Shown here in pieces: positions 34,482 to 43,947 of a stretch of DNA of 48,658 bases. The notes under the pieces are model-generated. The model searched no databases, was not told the DNA's origin, and saw only the letters and a program-made list of their open reading frames with translations. Source of the DNA: Actinomycetota bacterium (lineage in GTDB: Bacteria; Actinomycetota; Actinomycetes; S36-B12; UBA5976); NCBI GenBank assembly GCA_016870575.1, contig VGBH01000010.1:1-48658 (forward strand), given 5' to 3'. The first letter of the stretch is position 1; every line of letters starts with the position of its first letter. The position numbers were made by a program, and so were the translations under genes.

Positions 34482-37142
34482 CTACAACTCAACCAAATTG
34501 CGTAACACATACTGCAAAATCCCACCGTTACGATAATAATCTGCTTCACGAGGCGTATCTATTCTAAGAGCTGCCTCAAATTTCGTTACATTTCCAGTTG
34601 GGCTAGTTGCTGAGACAGAAACTTTCTTTGGAGTTGAGCCAGAATTCAACTCAGTAATTCCACTGATACTGAAAGTTTCAGTACCTATTAATCCTAAAGT
34701 TTCAGCACTTTCGCCATCCAGGTATTGCAACGGGAGTACTCCCATTCCCACTAAATTGGAGCGATGAATGCGCTCATATGACTCAGCGATAACAGCGCGC
34801 ACGCCCAATAGTGCAGTTCCTTTTGCAGCCCAATCTCGAGAAGATCCTGAGCCATATTCTTTTCCAGCTAACACAATCAAAGAAGTATTCGATTGCGCAT
34901 AAGATTGTGCAGCATCGTAAATAGGAACTGTTGGCAGATCGGATTTTGTGAAATCTTTAGTGAATCCGCCTTCTTTGCCATCAGCTAAATCATTCTTTAA
35001 TCTTATGTTGGCAAAAGTGCCGCGAATCATCACTTCATGATTTCCTCGACGCGACCCATATGAATTAAAATCTTTAGCTTCAACCCCATTTGACATCAAA
35101 TATTTTCCTGCAGGCGAATCCTGTTTGATGTTACCTGCCGGGGAAATATGGTCGGTAGTAACCGAGTCGCCCAATTTAGCTAGCACTCGAGCTCCCTCAA
35201 TATCAGTTACCGGGGTTAACGCCAGCGTCATCTCATCAAAGTAAGGTGGTTTTCGCACATAAGTTGATTTTTCATCCCACTTAAATGTCTGGCCTGATGG
35301 AGTTGGTAAATTTTGCCAAGTTTCATCACCCTTGAAGACTTCCTTATATCTATTCTTGAAAAGTTCTACATTTATCGAATTAGAAATTGCAGATTGAATC
35401 TCTTCAGTACTTGGCCAGATGTCCTTCAAATAAACCGGTTTTCCTGCCTTATCCTGCCCTAACGGATCAGAAGTCAAATCAATATCCATAGTGCCAGCAA
35501 GTGCATATGCAACAACTAAGAGTGGGCTGGCTAAAAAGTTGAGTTTTACATCCGGATTTATTCGGCCTTCAAAATTGCGGTTACCACTGAGCACTGCTGC
35601 AACTGCTAAATCCCCTTCTTGCACTCCCTTACTTATTTCAACTGGCAACGGCCCGGAATTACCAATACAGGTAGTGCACCCGTAGCCGACTAAATCAAAA
35701 CCTAATTCATCTAGAGCCTTGGTAACTCCTGCGCGATTAAGGTAGTCGGTTACAACTTGAGAACCAGGTGCCAAAGATGTTTTTACCCAAGGTGCACGAC
35801 TTAAACCTTTTGCAACGGCCTTCTTAGCCAATAGGCCCGCACCTAACATAACTTCAGGGTTAGAAGTGTTTGTGCATGAAGTTATAGCGGCAATTACCAC
35901 TTTTCCATGCGTGAGTTCAATCTGCTTCCCATCAACTTCAATTTTCTCCGCAGCCTTCAAATCATTTGTATACGTTGGCAAAAATGAAGCAAAAGATTTC
36001 TTCGCTTCTTTTACCAATATTCGATCTTGTGGACGTTTTGGTCCGGCAATTGAGGGTTCAACAGTTGACAAATCAAGCTCGAGATATTCTGAATATCTTG
36101 GTTCTACATTTGGGTTATGCCATAAGCCTTGTGTCTTCGCATATTTCTCAACCAATTCTACTTGCTCAGTACTTCTTCCAGTTAGCGCTAAATAATCCAA
36201 TGTTTCTTGATCAATTGCAAAAATTGCAACAGTAGAGCCGTATTCTGGACTCATATTTCCAATCGTTGCTCTATTTGCCAGCGGAACCTGCGCTACACCT
36301 TCACCATAAAACTCAACAAACTTACCAACAACTTTGTGAGTTCGAAGCATCTCAGTGATTACTAAAACTAAATCTGTTGCAGTAACGCCTGGTTGCAGTG
36401 CACCGCGAAGTTTGAATCCAACGACTCGAGGAATAAGCATTGAGACTGGTTGACCAAGCATCGCAGCCTCTGCCTCTATTCCGCCAACTCCCCAACCTAG
36501 AACCCCCAAACCATTAACCATCGTGGTGTGCGAGTCAGTTCCTACGCAAGTATCTGGATAAATTTCATTATTTCGCATCATTACAACGCGTGCCAGGTGT
36601 TCAATATTTACTTGATGAACTATTCCTGTGTCTGGAGGTACAACTTTGAATTCATCAAATGCGCCCTGGCCCCACCGCAAGAATTTATATCTTTCACTAT
36701 TGCGTTCATATTCAAGCTTGACATTTAGTTCAAAAGCATCTGGTCGATTGAAATAATCCACAATGACTGAATGATCAATAACCAACTCAGCTGGTGCCAA
36801 CGGGTTTACTCGTTTAGCATCTCCACCTAATTGAGTAATTGCCTCACGCATAGTAGCCAAATCAACTACACACGGAACGCCGGTAAAGTCCTGCATAATT
36901 ACTCGAGCAGGAGTGAACTGAATCTCTATGTCGGGCTCAGCGCTTGGGTTCCAATTTGCTAGCGATTCAATCTGTTCTTTCGTGACGTTCGCACCATCTT
37001 CAGTTCGTAATAAATTTTCTAGCAGGATTTTGAGACTAAATGGCAATGTTGTAGCCCCAGGTACATCGATAATTGAATAGTAGGTGTGCTTTGCTGATCC
37101 AATCTGCATTTCTTTTTTAGCAGCAAAAGAGTTCTTTGACAT
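34482..37142 (-). CDS. acnA: Aconitate hydratase
   Basis: Interconverts citrate and isocitrate in the TCA cycle. The 886-aa protein is the AcnA/IRP type. The [4Fe-4S] cysteines are in [10 protein letters not shown] and [12 protein letters not shown], the substrate motif is [19 protein letters not shown], and the swivel domain carries [22 protein letters not shown] lies 5 bases before the ATG. Its promoter is overlaid by a perfect palindrome, which suggests dedicated control of this enzyme. Confidence 0.97.
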   Translation of the reverse strand: MSKNSFAAKKEMQIGSAKHTYYSIIDVPGATTLPFSLKILLENLLRTEDGANVTKEQIESLANWNPSAEPDIEIQFTPARVIMQDFTGVPCVVDLATMREAITQLGGDAKRVNPLAPAELVIDHSVIVDYFNRPDAFELNVKLEYERNSERYKFLRWGQGAFDEFKVVPPDTGIVHQVNIEHLARVVMMRNNEIYPDTCVGTDSHTTMVNGLGVLGWGVGGIEAEAAMLGQPVSMLIPRVVGFKLRGALQPGVTATDLVLVITEMLRTHKVVGKFVEFYGEGVAQVPLANRATIGNMSPEYGSTVAIFAIDQETLDYLALTGRSTEQVELVEKYAKTQGLWHNPNVEPRYSEYLELDLSTVEPSIAGPKRPQDRILVKEAKKSFASFLPTYTNDLKAAEKIEVDGKQIELTHGKVVIAAITSCTNTSNPEVMLGAGLLAKKAVAKGLSRAPWVKTSLAPGSQVVTDYLNRAGVTKALDELGFDLVGYGCTTCIGNSGPLPVEISKGVQEGDLAVAAVLSGNRNFEGRINPDVKLNFLASPLLVVAYALAGTMDIDLTSDPLGQDKAGKPVYLKDIWPSTEEIQSAISNSINVELFKNRYKEVFKGDETWQNLPTPSGQTFKWDEKSTYVRKPPYFDEMTLALTPVTDIEGARVLAKLGDSVTTDHISPAGNIKQDSPAGKYLMSNGVEAKDFNSYGSRRGNHEVMIRGTFANIRLKNDLADGKEGGFTKDFTKSDLPTVPIYDAAQSYAQSNTSLIVLAGKEYGSGSSRDWAAKGTALLGVRAVIAESYERIHRSNLVGMGVLPLQYLDGESAETLGLIGTETFSISGITELNSGSTPKKVSVSATSPTGNVTKFEAALRIDTPREADYYRNGGILQYVLRNLVEL

Positions 37143-37157
37143 TCTTCCTCCAGCACA

Positions 37158-37192
37158 ATCCTAGGCACCAATTATCTTGATATCAAGATAAT
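37158..37192 (-). promoter_or_regulatory. acnA promoter with a perfect 22-bp palindromic operator
   Basis: On the minus strand TTGATA (-35), a 17-bp spacer and TAGGAT (-10, 37158-37163) form a good promoter for acnA. A perfect 22-bp palindrome (37171-37192, core TATCTTGATATCAAGATA) covers the -35 entirely, and its outer half includes the stop codon of the upstream methyltransferase gene. A symmetric site of this length is typical of a dimeric repressor such as a MarR or TetR-type protein. The regulator is not identifiable from the window. Confidence 0.8.
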
Positions 37193-38331
37193 TTACTAAC
37201 AGAGACTATCGTCTCCAGGTGAGCTGTCATTGGGAAAAGCAGCATTGGCTGAATTTTCCCAATCTGCCAGCCCAAATCTGCAAATTCACGCAAATCTCGA
37301 GCCAAGGTGCCAACATCACAGCTGACATAGCAAATTTGAGTTAGTCCATCCATGCGAGTTAGATGATTTATAACAGAACTATTTAATCCTGAGCGAGGTG
37401 GATCAACTACTACTTTGTTCACTAATTCAGCATTTGTCAGATATCTAGCAACATCCGCATTAACCGCTTGAGCCCATGGAAAAGGTTTTAAATTATTTGT
37501 TGCACTGCGATAGGCACGACGATCAAATTCAACAGCAACTACTCTTCCTGATTTACCTACTCGATTTGCAATTGTTAAAGCAAATAGACCAACACCGGCA
37601 TAAAGATCTGCTATTCGATCTCCGGCAACAGGGTTTAATCGAGCCAGCACTTCAGCTATCAACAATTCTGGTGCGCCTTTATGTATCTGCCAAAATTCGC
37701 CGGCAGGAGCTACCCAGGTGCCATATCTATTCTTAAATGATATCTCTGGTGAATTGTTTTTTTCAGTTAAAACTAGCGTCTCTTCAGTTGCTGAAACAAT
37801 CGTGATTTCTTCCCCTGGATTCCAACCGTCTTTTGTCACTCGATCTATTTCTTTACTTGCTAGCAAACAAGAATCAATTTCAACCAAGTTGTTGCTTCTA
37901 ACTTCTCGCATCGCAGTTTTTCCGTTGTCCGAAATCGCATAGCGCATCTTGGTTCGATAATGGAGGCCAGATTCGTTCGGGACAGTCATAACTGGCAAAA
38001 TAATTAGGTCGCTAAATTTACCTATTCGCTGTAACTGGTCTGACATTGTTTGGAGATGCATCTTTTTTTGATTTTCAATGCTTAAATGTTGCCAGTCACA
38101 TCCACCACATTGTCCAAAATATTTACATGGAGCATTAACTCTGATTGGAGAATCTTTAATGATCTCAATCAAAGTTGCATTTGCATATCGCTTCGATTGT
38201 GGTTGTTCAGAGATATCAACCTTTACTAACTCACCAGGTAAGACACCTCGAACAAAAATGACTCGACCTTCGTACCGAGCCACACAACTGCCACCAGCTG
38301 CATATCCAAGTATCTCAAGTGTTGCTATCAA
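37183..38331 (-). CDS. TRAM-domain RNA (uracil-5-)-methyltransferase, TrmA/RlmD family
   Basis: A 382-aa SAM-dependent enzyme that makes 5-methyluridine in tRNA or 23S rRNA. It has an N-terminal TRAM domain, iron-sulfur cysteines in CKYFGQCGGCDWQHL, the SAM motif DLYAGVGLFALTIA, VVDPPRSGLN and the catalytic cysteine in YVSCDVGTLARDL. The family alone does not tell which RNA is modified. The TTG start overlaps the permease stop by 4 bases (TTGA), so the two are coupled as in many Actinobacteria. Confidence 0.9.
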   Translation of the reverse strand: MIATLEILGYAAGGSCVARYEGRVIFVRGVLPGELVKVDISEQPQSKRYANATLIEIIKDSPIRVNAPCKYFGQCGGCDWQHLSIENQKKMHLQTMSDQLQRIGKFSDLIILPVMTVPNESGLHYRTKMRYAISDNGKTAMREVRSNNLVEIDSCLLASKEIDRVTKDGWNPGEEITIVSATEETLVLTEKNNSPEISFKNRYGTWVAPAGEFWQIHKGAPELLIAEVLARLNPVAGDRIADLYAGVGLFALTIANRVGKSGRVVAVEFDRRAYRSATNNLKPFPWAQAVNADVARYLTNAELVNKVVVDPPRSGLNSSVINHLTRMDGLTQICYVSCDVGTLARDLREFADLGWQIGKIQPMLLFPMTAHLETIVSVSKLS

Positions 38332-40259
38332 GCGTCGATTTCTTGTTCACTAGTGCTTAACTGCCAAGGTACATTTGTAACTACAACGCCTGGCATTAAT
38401 CTCAATCGTGCTTTTAGTCTTAATGCTGATTGATTATGCAGTAACTGTTCCCACCATCTCCCTACCACATATTCAGGAACAAATACCACTATTAGATCTC
38501 TTGGGGATACTCGACGAATACTATTTATATAGTCGATGATTGGACGAGTGACTTCTCGGTATGGTGATGCAATAATCTTTAATGGGATGGGAATTTGCCT
38601 TGCAGTCCACTCTTCAGCAAGATTATTGGATTCCCCCTTATCAATGGCGACTGTTACTGCTTCAATTGTGCTAGGTCTAGATGCCCGAGCATAAGCAATT
38701 GCTCGCAGGGCTGGTTTATGAATTTTAGAAACTAAAACTATGGCATGCGTTCGGCTGGGTAGCGCGGTCATTTCTTCTGCATTTGGGATCAATTCAATTC
38801 TTACCTTCTGATAATGCTTGTTGATACCAGACATAACTAACCAGATAGCTGGAATGACTAAGCACACAATCCATGCGCCATGAGTAAATTTTGTTACTAA
38901 AACGATAACTACCACCATTCCCGTTATTACAAATCCAAGAAAGTTAATCAAACGAGTTCTTCGCATCTTTTTTTGGTCTTCAATATTGGCTTTTGGTAGC
39001 AATCGATTCCAATGTCGAATCATTCCTAACTGACTAAGTGTGAAAGAAAGAAAAACTCCCAAAATATATAGCTGAATCAGTTTCGTTACAGAAGCGTCAA
39101 AAATCCAGATTAGAAAACTAGCAGCAGCAGCTAAAGTCAAAATTCCATTTGAATAAGCTAATCGATCACCGCGGGTATGCAGTTGCTTGGGCAAAAACTC
39201 GTCGCGGGCAAGAATCGAACCTAGAATTGGAAAAGAGCTATATGCAGTGTTAGCCGCAAGTACCAAAATAAGAGCAGTAACAAAAGAAATGTATAAAAAG
39301 CCAAGATAAAACGGTCCAAACACTGCATCAGCGATTTGAGTAATTACTGTTTGTTGATAGCCACCTTCTGGGAACCCAACTAATCTATCGGGTGAATCAG
39401 CAATTCGCACCTGAGTCAATCGGGCAAGCAAAGTTAACCCTAAAAAGATAGAACCAGATACCAGACCCAATAGCAATAACGACGTTGCAGCATTTTTGGA
39501 TTTAGGCTCTTTAAACTGTGGCACGCAATTACTCAATGCTTCAACACCGGTTAATGTCGCGCATCCGCTAGCAAATGCTCTGGCTATAAGAAACACAAGA
39601 GCAAGTCCAGTGAACGTTTGCTCTGCCGCAATCTCATACTGACTTGACGGCGCTAGCATCACATCACCCATTGCGTAGCGATAGCCCGCAACTAGAAACA
39701 TACCAAAAACGCCAAATAGAAAAGCATAGGTTGGGATTGCAAATAACAATCCAGATTCCTTAGTTCCCCGGAGATTTATCATGGTAATAACTAGAACTAA
39801 CGAAATTGCAACCAGTACTTTATTTTGAGCAACAAAAGGAAATGCTGATCCAATGTTATCTACCGCGGCACTGATTGAAACGGCAACTGTTAGTACATAA
39901 TCAACCAAAAGTGAACTTCCTACAACTAGGCCAGCTCGTTTACCAAGATTCTTGCTTACCACTCCATAATCGCCGCCACCGCTGGGGTATGCATAAACAT
40001 TCTGTCGATATGAAGTTACAACTACTCCCATGACTAATAACACAGTTGCTGCGACGATAAGTGAATCTGATAACAGTGCAATGCCGCCTAGAGAGAGTAC
40101 TAATAGGATTTCTTGAGTCGCGTATGCGTTAGACGAAAGTGCGTCAGATGCAAATACCGGAAAACCAATTCGCTTAGGCAAAAGTGTTTGGCCAAGTCTT
40201 TCGCTACTTAACCTTCGACCAACAATGATTCGCTTAATACCATCAAGAAAAATCGACAC
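38328..40259 (-). CDS. APC-superfamily permease, KimA-like potassium transporter candidate
   Basis: A 643-aa membrane protein with about twelve helices and a C-terminal cytoplasmic domain of about 150 residues. PVFASDALSSNAYATQEILLVL is close to the first helix of KimA (YdaO), an APC-type potassium importer. NPSGGGDYG-like AYPSGGGDYGVVSKNLG follows. It is often annotated as an amino acid permease. Two RCK-domain TrkA genes are divergent from it across a shared promoter, which supports a potassium role. The GTG start lies 7 bases after a TAGGCT -10, so no riboswitch leader fits. Confidence 0.85.
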   Translation of the reverse strand: MSIFLDGIKRIIVGRRLSSERLGQTLLPKRIGFPVFASDALSSNAYATQEILLVLSLGGIALLSDSLIVAATVLLVMGVVVTSYRQNVYAYPSGGGDYGVVSKNLGKRAGLVVGSSLLVDYVLTVAVSISAAVDNIGSAFPFVAQNKVLVAISLVLVITMINLRGTKESGLLFAIPTYAFLFGVFGMFLVAGYRYAMGDVMLAPSSQYEIAAEQTFTGLALVFLIARAFASGCATLTGVEALSNCVPQFKEPKSKNAATSLLLLGLVSGSIFLGLTLLARLTQVRIADSPDRLVGFPEGGYQQTVITQIADAVFGPFYLGFLYISFVTALILVLAANTAYSSFPILGSILARDEFLPKQLHTRGDRLAYSNGILTLAAAASFLIWIFDASVTKLIQLYILGVFLSFTLSQLGMIRHWNRLLPKANIEDQKKMRRTRLINFLGFVITGMVVVIVLVTKFTHGAWIVCLVIPAIWLVMSGINKHYQKVRIELIPNAEEMTALPSRTHAIVLVSKIHKPALRAIAYARASRPSTIEAVTVAIDKGESNNLAEEWTARQIPIPLKIIASPYREVTRPIIDYINSIRRVSPRDLIVVFVPEYVVGRWWEQLLHNQSALRLKARLRLMPGVVVTNVPWQLSTSEQEIDA

Positions 40260-40266
40260 AGTTGAT

Positions 40267-40294
40267 AGCCTAGCCCACCACTAGGGGTTAGGCT
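40267..40294. promoter_or_regulatory. Mirror-image divergent promoters of the KimA-like gene and trkA
   Basis: Both strands carry TAGGCT: minus strand at 40267-40272, 7 nt from the permease GTG, and plus strand at 40289-40294, upstream of trkA. The boxes form the ends of an inverted repeat, AGCCTA-N-CCC ... GGG-NN-TAGGCT. One protein bound at the centre could control both directions. The permease transcript should be leaderless, while trkA has a short leader with AGGTGG. Confidence 0.6.
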
Positions 40295-40326
40295 TAGCGT
40301 TACAAGCGCACAGGTGGTTGAAATTT

Positions 40327-40989
40327 ATGCATGTAATTGTTATGGGATGTGGCCGAGTTGGCATTGCAGTTGCAACTAAGTTATCCAGTGAAGGTCATTT
40401 TGTATCAATTATTGATAAAAGTGCACAAGCTTTCCAAGACCTACCTCGCCAATTTCAGGGACAAAAAGTCGTTGGAGTGGGATTTGACTTAGACACTCTG
40501 CGCGAGGCGGGAATTGAAGCAGCAGATGCATTTATCTCAGTTTCTTCTGGTGACAATTCAAACATCATTAGCGCTCGAGTTGCCAGAGAGAAATTTAATG
40601 TAAAGAAGGTAGTCGCACGCATCTATGATCCTAAGCGTGCTGAGATATATAGTCGCTTGGGCATCCCAACCATCGCTTCTGTTTCTTGGTCGACCCAACA
40701 GATAATTGCACTACTTAATTCCGAAACGAGCAATGCTATTTGGACTGATGCAAACAATGCCATTCAAGTTTCATCCTTTCTAACGCCGCCTGAATGGATT
40801 ACAAAGACAGTTAATGAGATTGAAAATGAATTTCCAATTAGGTTGGTTTCTATTTCCAGAAATTCTGATTCAGTGTTGGCCGCGCCAAATTTCATCTTGC
40901 AACAATCCGATTTGATTATCTTCGCTTATCAATCAAGTGCAAAAAACAAGCTTGAAACGCGACTAAAGGAGGTGGGGCGTTCACTATGA
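40327..40989 (+). CDS. trkA: TrkA-type potassium uptake regulator (first of two, CeoB-like)
   Basis: An RCK protein: an N-terminal NAD-binding Rossmann domain (HVIVMGCGRVGIAVATKL, then an acidic residue ending the second strand in VSIIDKS), followed by a TrkA-C domain from about residue 135. Such subunits gate potassium channels or transporters in response to nucleotides. I prefer the ATG at 40327, preceded by AGGTGG, over the TTG three codons earlier. Its 3' end overlaps the second trkA by 4 bases. Confidence 0.92.
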   Translation: MHVIVMGCGRVGIAVATKLSSEGHFVSIIDKSAQAFQDLPRQFQGQKVVGVGFDLDTLREAGIEAADAFISVSSGDNSNIISARVAREKFNVKKVVARIYDPKRAEIYSRLGIPTIASVSWSTQQIIALLNSETSNAIWTDANNAIQVSSFLTPPEWITKTVNEIENEFPIRLVSISRNSDSVLAAPNFILQQSDLIIFAYQSSAKNKLETRLKEVGRSL

Positions 40990-41681
40990 GAATTGCAATT
41001 GCCGGATCGGGCAAAGTAGGTCGAGCGCTCGCAAAAGATTTAATCGCAAATGGACATAAAGTTTTAATGATTGATCAGGACCCAGAATGCTTGAATCGTG
41101 ATGATCTTGCAGGTGCTGAGACTTTACTCGGAGACGTCTGCGAAATTTCTATTCTAGAAAATGCAAATCTGCCAAATACCGACATTTTGGTTGCCACAAC
41201 AGGTGATGATAAAGTTAACCTGGTTGTCTCGTTGTTAGCGAAAACTGAGTTTGGGGTTGGCCGAGTAGTAGCTCGAGTAAATCATCCCAAGAATGAATGG
41301 CTGTTTGACGAGTCCTGGGGAATAGATGTCGCAGTATCAACACCCCAAATTTTAGTTGCCTTAGTCGAAGAAGCAGTTAGTGTTGGTGACCTAGTTAAGT
41401 TATTTACATTTCGTAAGTCTGGAATTGATTTAGTTGAGATTACCTTGGCTGAAGATTCACCTGTTATTGGAAAACGTATCGGGAGCATTCAATGGCCTAC
41501 AGATACCGCCCCAGTTTCAATTCTTAGGGACAATTCTGTGTTGGTACCAACCAGTGACAATACGCTAGAGATCGGTGATGAACTTTTGTTCGTCGCAAAA
41601 CAAGAACAAGAACCAGAGTTAATTTCGCTACTTTGCCGAGTGAGTGAACGCGGGACGCATAACTCTGTAACTCAGGAATGA
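40986..41681 (+). CDS. trkA: TrkA-type potassium uptake regulator (second of two, CeoC-like)
   Basis: A 231-aa paralogue of the gene before it: RIAIAGSGKVGRALAKDL and VLMIDQDPE make up the Rossmann dinucleotide site, and VEITLAEDSPVIGKRI begins the TrkA-C domain. AAGGAGG lies upstream inside the first gene, and the ATG overlaps its stop. The pair probably forms hetero-oligomers, as CeoB and CeoC are thought to. The last 54 bp are also coding on the other strand (DUF3159 gene), an unusually long convergent overlap. Confidence 0.92.
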   Translation: MRIAIAGSGKVGRALAKDLIANGHKVLMIDQDPECLNRDDLAGAETLLGDVCEISILENANLPNTDILVATTGDDKVNLVVSLLAKTEFGVGRVVARVNHPKNEWLFDESWGIDVAVSTPQILVALVEEAVSVGDLVKLFTFRKSGIDLVEITLAEDSPVIGKRIGSIQWPTDTAPVSILRDNSVLVPTSDNTLEIGDELLFVAKQEQEPELISLLCRVSERGTHNSVTQE

Positions 41682-42251
41682 AACAAGCAAAAACCCGGGC
41701 CAACCCATAAACACTCTCGCCACACCCAGCGTTGCAACTTCGCCTGCCAAATAAAGAGGTGTTTGAATAAGCATCCTTAGGGCAAACAATCCAACCCAAA
41801 ACCATCCAGCAACCCATGCTGCTCGAACCTTTTTTGGATCTTTCATCCAGCCCGTTAGGTCGCCAATCAATCCACCTACAACAAATCCCAGAATTGGCTT
41901 TCGAATGATTTGACCCACGAGATATACGAATCCATATGAAACATTAATAATTAAACCAGGCAAAAATGCATCCTCAGGTTTGCCAGTAAATTTGGCAGCA
42001 ACTGCAGAAATTACAACTCCTAGTAGACCATTTAATACGTGCTGAAGAGTGTCGCGCAATATTAATTGCATAACACCTGCCAAGGTTGCCACGATCAATG
42101 AAAGAATCAAAGCTAAATTCAAGTCGTAAGTAAATACCCAAACAAAAACGAAAACTAAACTAGGCAAAGCAGTTGCAATAAATCCACGCCAGCCACCAAG
42201 CGCTCGTTGCATTAGCACAGATGCATCATCAACTTGGCCATTATTACTCAA
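41628..42251 (-). CDS. DUF3159 family membrane protein
   Basis: A 207-aa protein with five or six transmembrane helices, an actinobacterial family without known function. Conserved stretches are LGGWRGFIATALPSLVFVFVW, DAFLPGLIINVSYG and VGGLIGDLTGWMKD. Some relatives resemble intracellular septation proteins in fold, but that is weak. The TTG start overlaps the OB-fold gene by 4 bases. The 3' end overlaps the second trkA by 54 bp. Confidence 0.85.
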   Translation of the reverse strand: MSNNGQVDDASVLMQRALGGWRGFIATALPSLVFVFVWVFTYDLNLALILSLIVATLAGVMQLILRDTLQHVLNGLLGVVISAVAAKFTGKPEDAFLPGLIINVSYGFVYLVGQIIRKPILGFVVGGLIGDLTGWMKDPKKVRAAWVAGWFWVGLFALRMLIQTPLYLAGEVATLGVARVFMGWPGFLLVSFLSYRVMRPAFTHSAK

Positions 42252-42604
42252 TTTGATTCCCTAACTAATGTGTACTTTGGGTTATACATAGTTTTCATAG
42301 CTTTCTCTCGAACTACTCTACCCTCTAATAAAACCGTAGCTCCAGGTTCAATACCAGTTAATGCTTTCTGTCCCAAGTAAACAACTCTTAACCTTTCAGT
42401 ACCATCATAGATTTCAAATTCAAACTGGTGACTTGATTGGGTAGGGTGGTGAATCACAGCATTAACTAAACCAAGCACTTTTCCTTTTTCACCTGGATGA
42501 ATTTCTGAAACAGGCATTGCCCCAGACTTTAATCCAGTTTCTACTAGTTCCGCTGACTCAATTTTGCTTGAATCTCGAAAGATCTTGGATAGCAATTTCG
42601 CCAT
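42248..42604 (-). CDS. OB-fold nucleic-acid-binding domain protein
   Basis: A 118-aa protein. After a basic N-terminus, PGEKGKVLGLVNAVIHHP begins an OB-fold barrel, with FEIYDGTERLRVVYLGQKALTGIEPGATVLLEGRVV, seen as YLGQKALTGI and VLLEGRVV. This family accompanies dut and DUF3159 in Actinobacteria, and its ligand is unknown. The ATG at 42604 overlaps the dut stop by one base (TGATG). The track's TTG one codon earlier is less likely. Confidence 0.82.
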   Translation of the reverse strand: MAKLLSKIFRDSSKIESAELVETGLKSGAMPVSEIHPGEKGKVLGLVNAVIHHPTQSSHQFEFEIYDGTERLRVVYLGQKALTGIEPGATVLLEGRVVREKAMKTMYNPKYTLVRESN

Positions 42605-43041
42605 CAACCTTTAACTCCGGTAGAGCCAAAGCCACCCTCACCGCGATCACTACCTGGTAATAGCTCGACCTCAACAAACCGAAATTGTGCCAACTCCAAA
42701 ATAGTAAGTTGAGCGATTCGATCTAGTCGCTGAATTTTAAATTCGTTCTTCGAATCTAAATTGATTAACGGAACTTTAATCTCTCCCCGGTATCCAGCAT
42801 CAATAGTTCCAGGCGCATTCAAAACGGTAACTCCATGTTTGATAGCAAGTCCAGACCGCGGCATTACGTAAGCAACTAGTCCTGCAGGTAATGCAATGCT
42901 TATTCCCGTGGGAACTAAAGTACGCTCCCCTGGAGCCAGTGTGACTTCTTGAGTGGATACTAAATCGGCACCAGCATCTCCTGGATGAGCAAACACAGGA
43001 AGCGGCACATCGGCTACTAATTTCTTAACTAAAACCAACAT
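42604..43041 (-). CDS. dut: dUTP diphosphatase
   Basis: Hydrolyses dUTP to dUMP, keeping uracil out of DNA and feeding thymidylate synthesis. The five trimeric dUTPase motifs are present: AGADL, PRSGLAIKHG, GTIDAGYRGEI, RIAQLTI and the C-terminal GEGGFGSTG. I place the start at the ATG at 43041 (GGGGGAGC upstream), giving 145 aa. The track's 19 extra residues are unlike the family. DUF3710, often between dut and the OB-fold gene in other actinobacteria, is absent. Confidence 0.96.
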   Translation of the reverse strand: MLVLVKKLVADVPLPVFAHPGDAGADLVSTQEVTLAPGERTLVPTGISIALPAGLVAYVMPRSGLAIKHGVTVLNAPGTIDAGYRGEIKVPLINLDSKNEFKIQRLDRIAQLTILELAQFRFVEVELLPGSDRGEGGFGSTGVKG

Positions 43042-43107
43042 TACTGCTCCCCCATCTTGGTACCACCCTAAGGCTAATTGAATCTGATTTACTGGCAAGA
43101 TGGCAGT

Positions 43108-43527
43108 GTGCGCGTTAAGTATCGGGAAATTCTTCTCCCCTCACCAGCCATCGCTGGCTTCGGCCTCATTTGCTCAATCGTGCTTGGTATTGCTGCTGGA
43201 TATGCAACCTCGATGACAATAGGAATTAGTTTGGCGAATTTTGGACTAACGCTGACGTGCTTTTTATTGGTTAAATTCATCAGGCGAATTACCGTTTCTG
43301 ATTCTTTGCAAGTTGGCAATTATTCGCTGCCTATTAAGCTGATTCAGAATGTCAAGGCAATAAATCATGATGAATTTCGCTTAAGCGTTACACCTCAAGA
43401 CTTAGTGCTCGGTGCTCGGACAGGAATAAGTTACCTACAATTTGAAATCAATGGCGAGCACGAACCATTCAAGAGGTGGTTTGTAGGAACTCGAAAGCCG
43501 AAAGAATTCTTGGCTTCGTTAACTTAA
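43108..43527 (+). CDS. DUF3093 family membrane protein
   Basis: About 139 aa. After YREILLPSP come two hydrophobic helices (AIAGFGLICSIVLGIAAGYA and a second near ISLANFGLTLTCFLLV), then a soluble domain ending in a KRWFVGTRKPKEF-like signature, typical of DUF3093. Function is unknown. The start is unsure: GTG at 43108 keeps the usual family opening, while the track begins at TTG 43078 close to a TAAGGCTAAT box. It is divergent from dut and overlaps the DUF4193 gene by 4 bp at the 3' end. Confidence 0.82.
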   Translation: MRVKYREILLPSPAIAGFGLICSIVLGIAAGYATSMTIGISLANFGLTLTCFLLVKFIRRITVSDSLQVGNYSLPIKLIQNVKAINHDEFRLSVTPQDLVLGARTGISYLQFEINGEHEPFKRWFVGTRKPKEFLASLT

Positions 43528-43826
43528 AGATCGCAGTCGCGACAATAGAGCTGACCATTAACTTCTCGACTAAGTGCACTTCGTTGATGTACTAAGTAGC
43601 ATCTTGAGCAAGTGAATTCGCCTTCTTGTTTAGGTACAACTAATACGCTCAATGTCTGATCAGAGAGGTCAGCACCTGGTAACTCCATTACCTCAGCTAA
43701 TTCCGCCTCATCTACATCAACAGCTGCTGCCTGAGCAGCTTCGGCATGTCGCTGCTTTAACTCTTCCAGCGAATCTTCGGTGAGCTCTTCATCTGTTTTG
43801 CGCGGTGCGTCATAATCGGTTGCCAT
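43524..43826 (-). CDS. DUF4193 family zinc-ribbon-like protein
   Basis: A 100-aa acidic protein of an actinobacterial family. It begins MATDYDAPRKTDEELTEDSLEELKQR and ends with a C-x2-C ... C-x2-C ribbon (FTCSRCYLVH and LYCRDCDL). The track's 40 N-terminal residues are dropped because AAAGGAG sits 7 bases before the ATG at 43826. No activity is known. The family is highly expressed in some actinobacteria and may bind RNA polymerase or RNA, but nothing here shows it. Confidence 0.88.
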   Translation of the reverse strand: MATDYDAPRKTDEELTEDSLEELKQRHAEAAQAAAVDVDEAELAEVMELPGADLSDQTLSVLVVPKQEGEFTCSRCYLVHQRSALSREVNGQLYCRDCDL

Positions 43827-43947
43827 ACTGCACTCCTTTAACGCGGTCGACTCGGAGCAATTTCGCCACTCCCAGCGGGCGGATAGTGCCACACCTAAAG
43901 ACAAAAGGCACATCCAGCCACCAAAATAGGGTGCTAAAGGAGCCAAT

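Noticed and set aside
43078-43107. TTG start ten codons earlier for the DUF3093 gene
   Set aside because: A nearby TAAGGCTAAT box makes the site more likely promoter than coding, though this is not settled.
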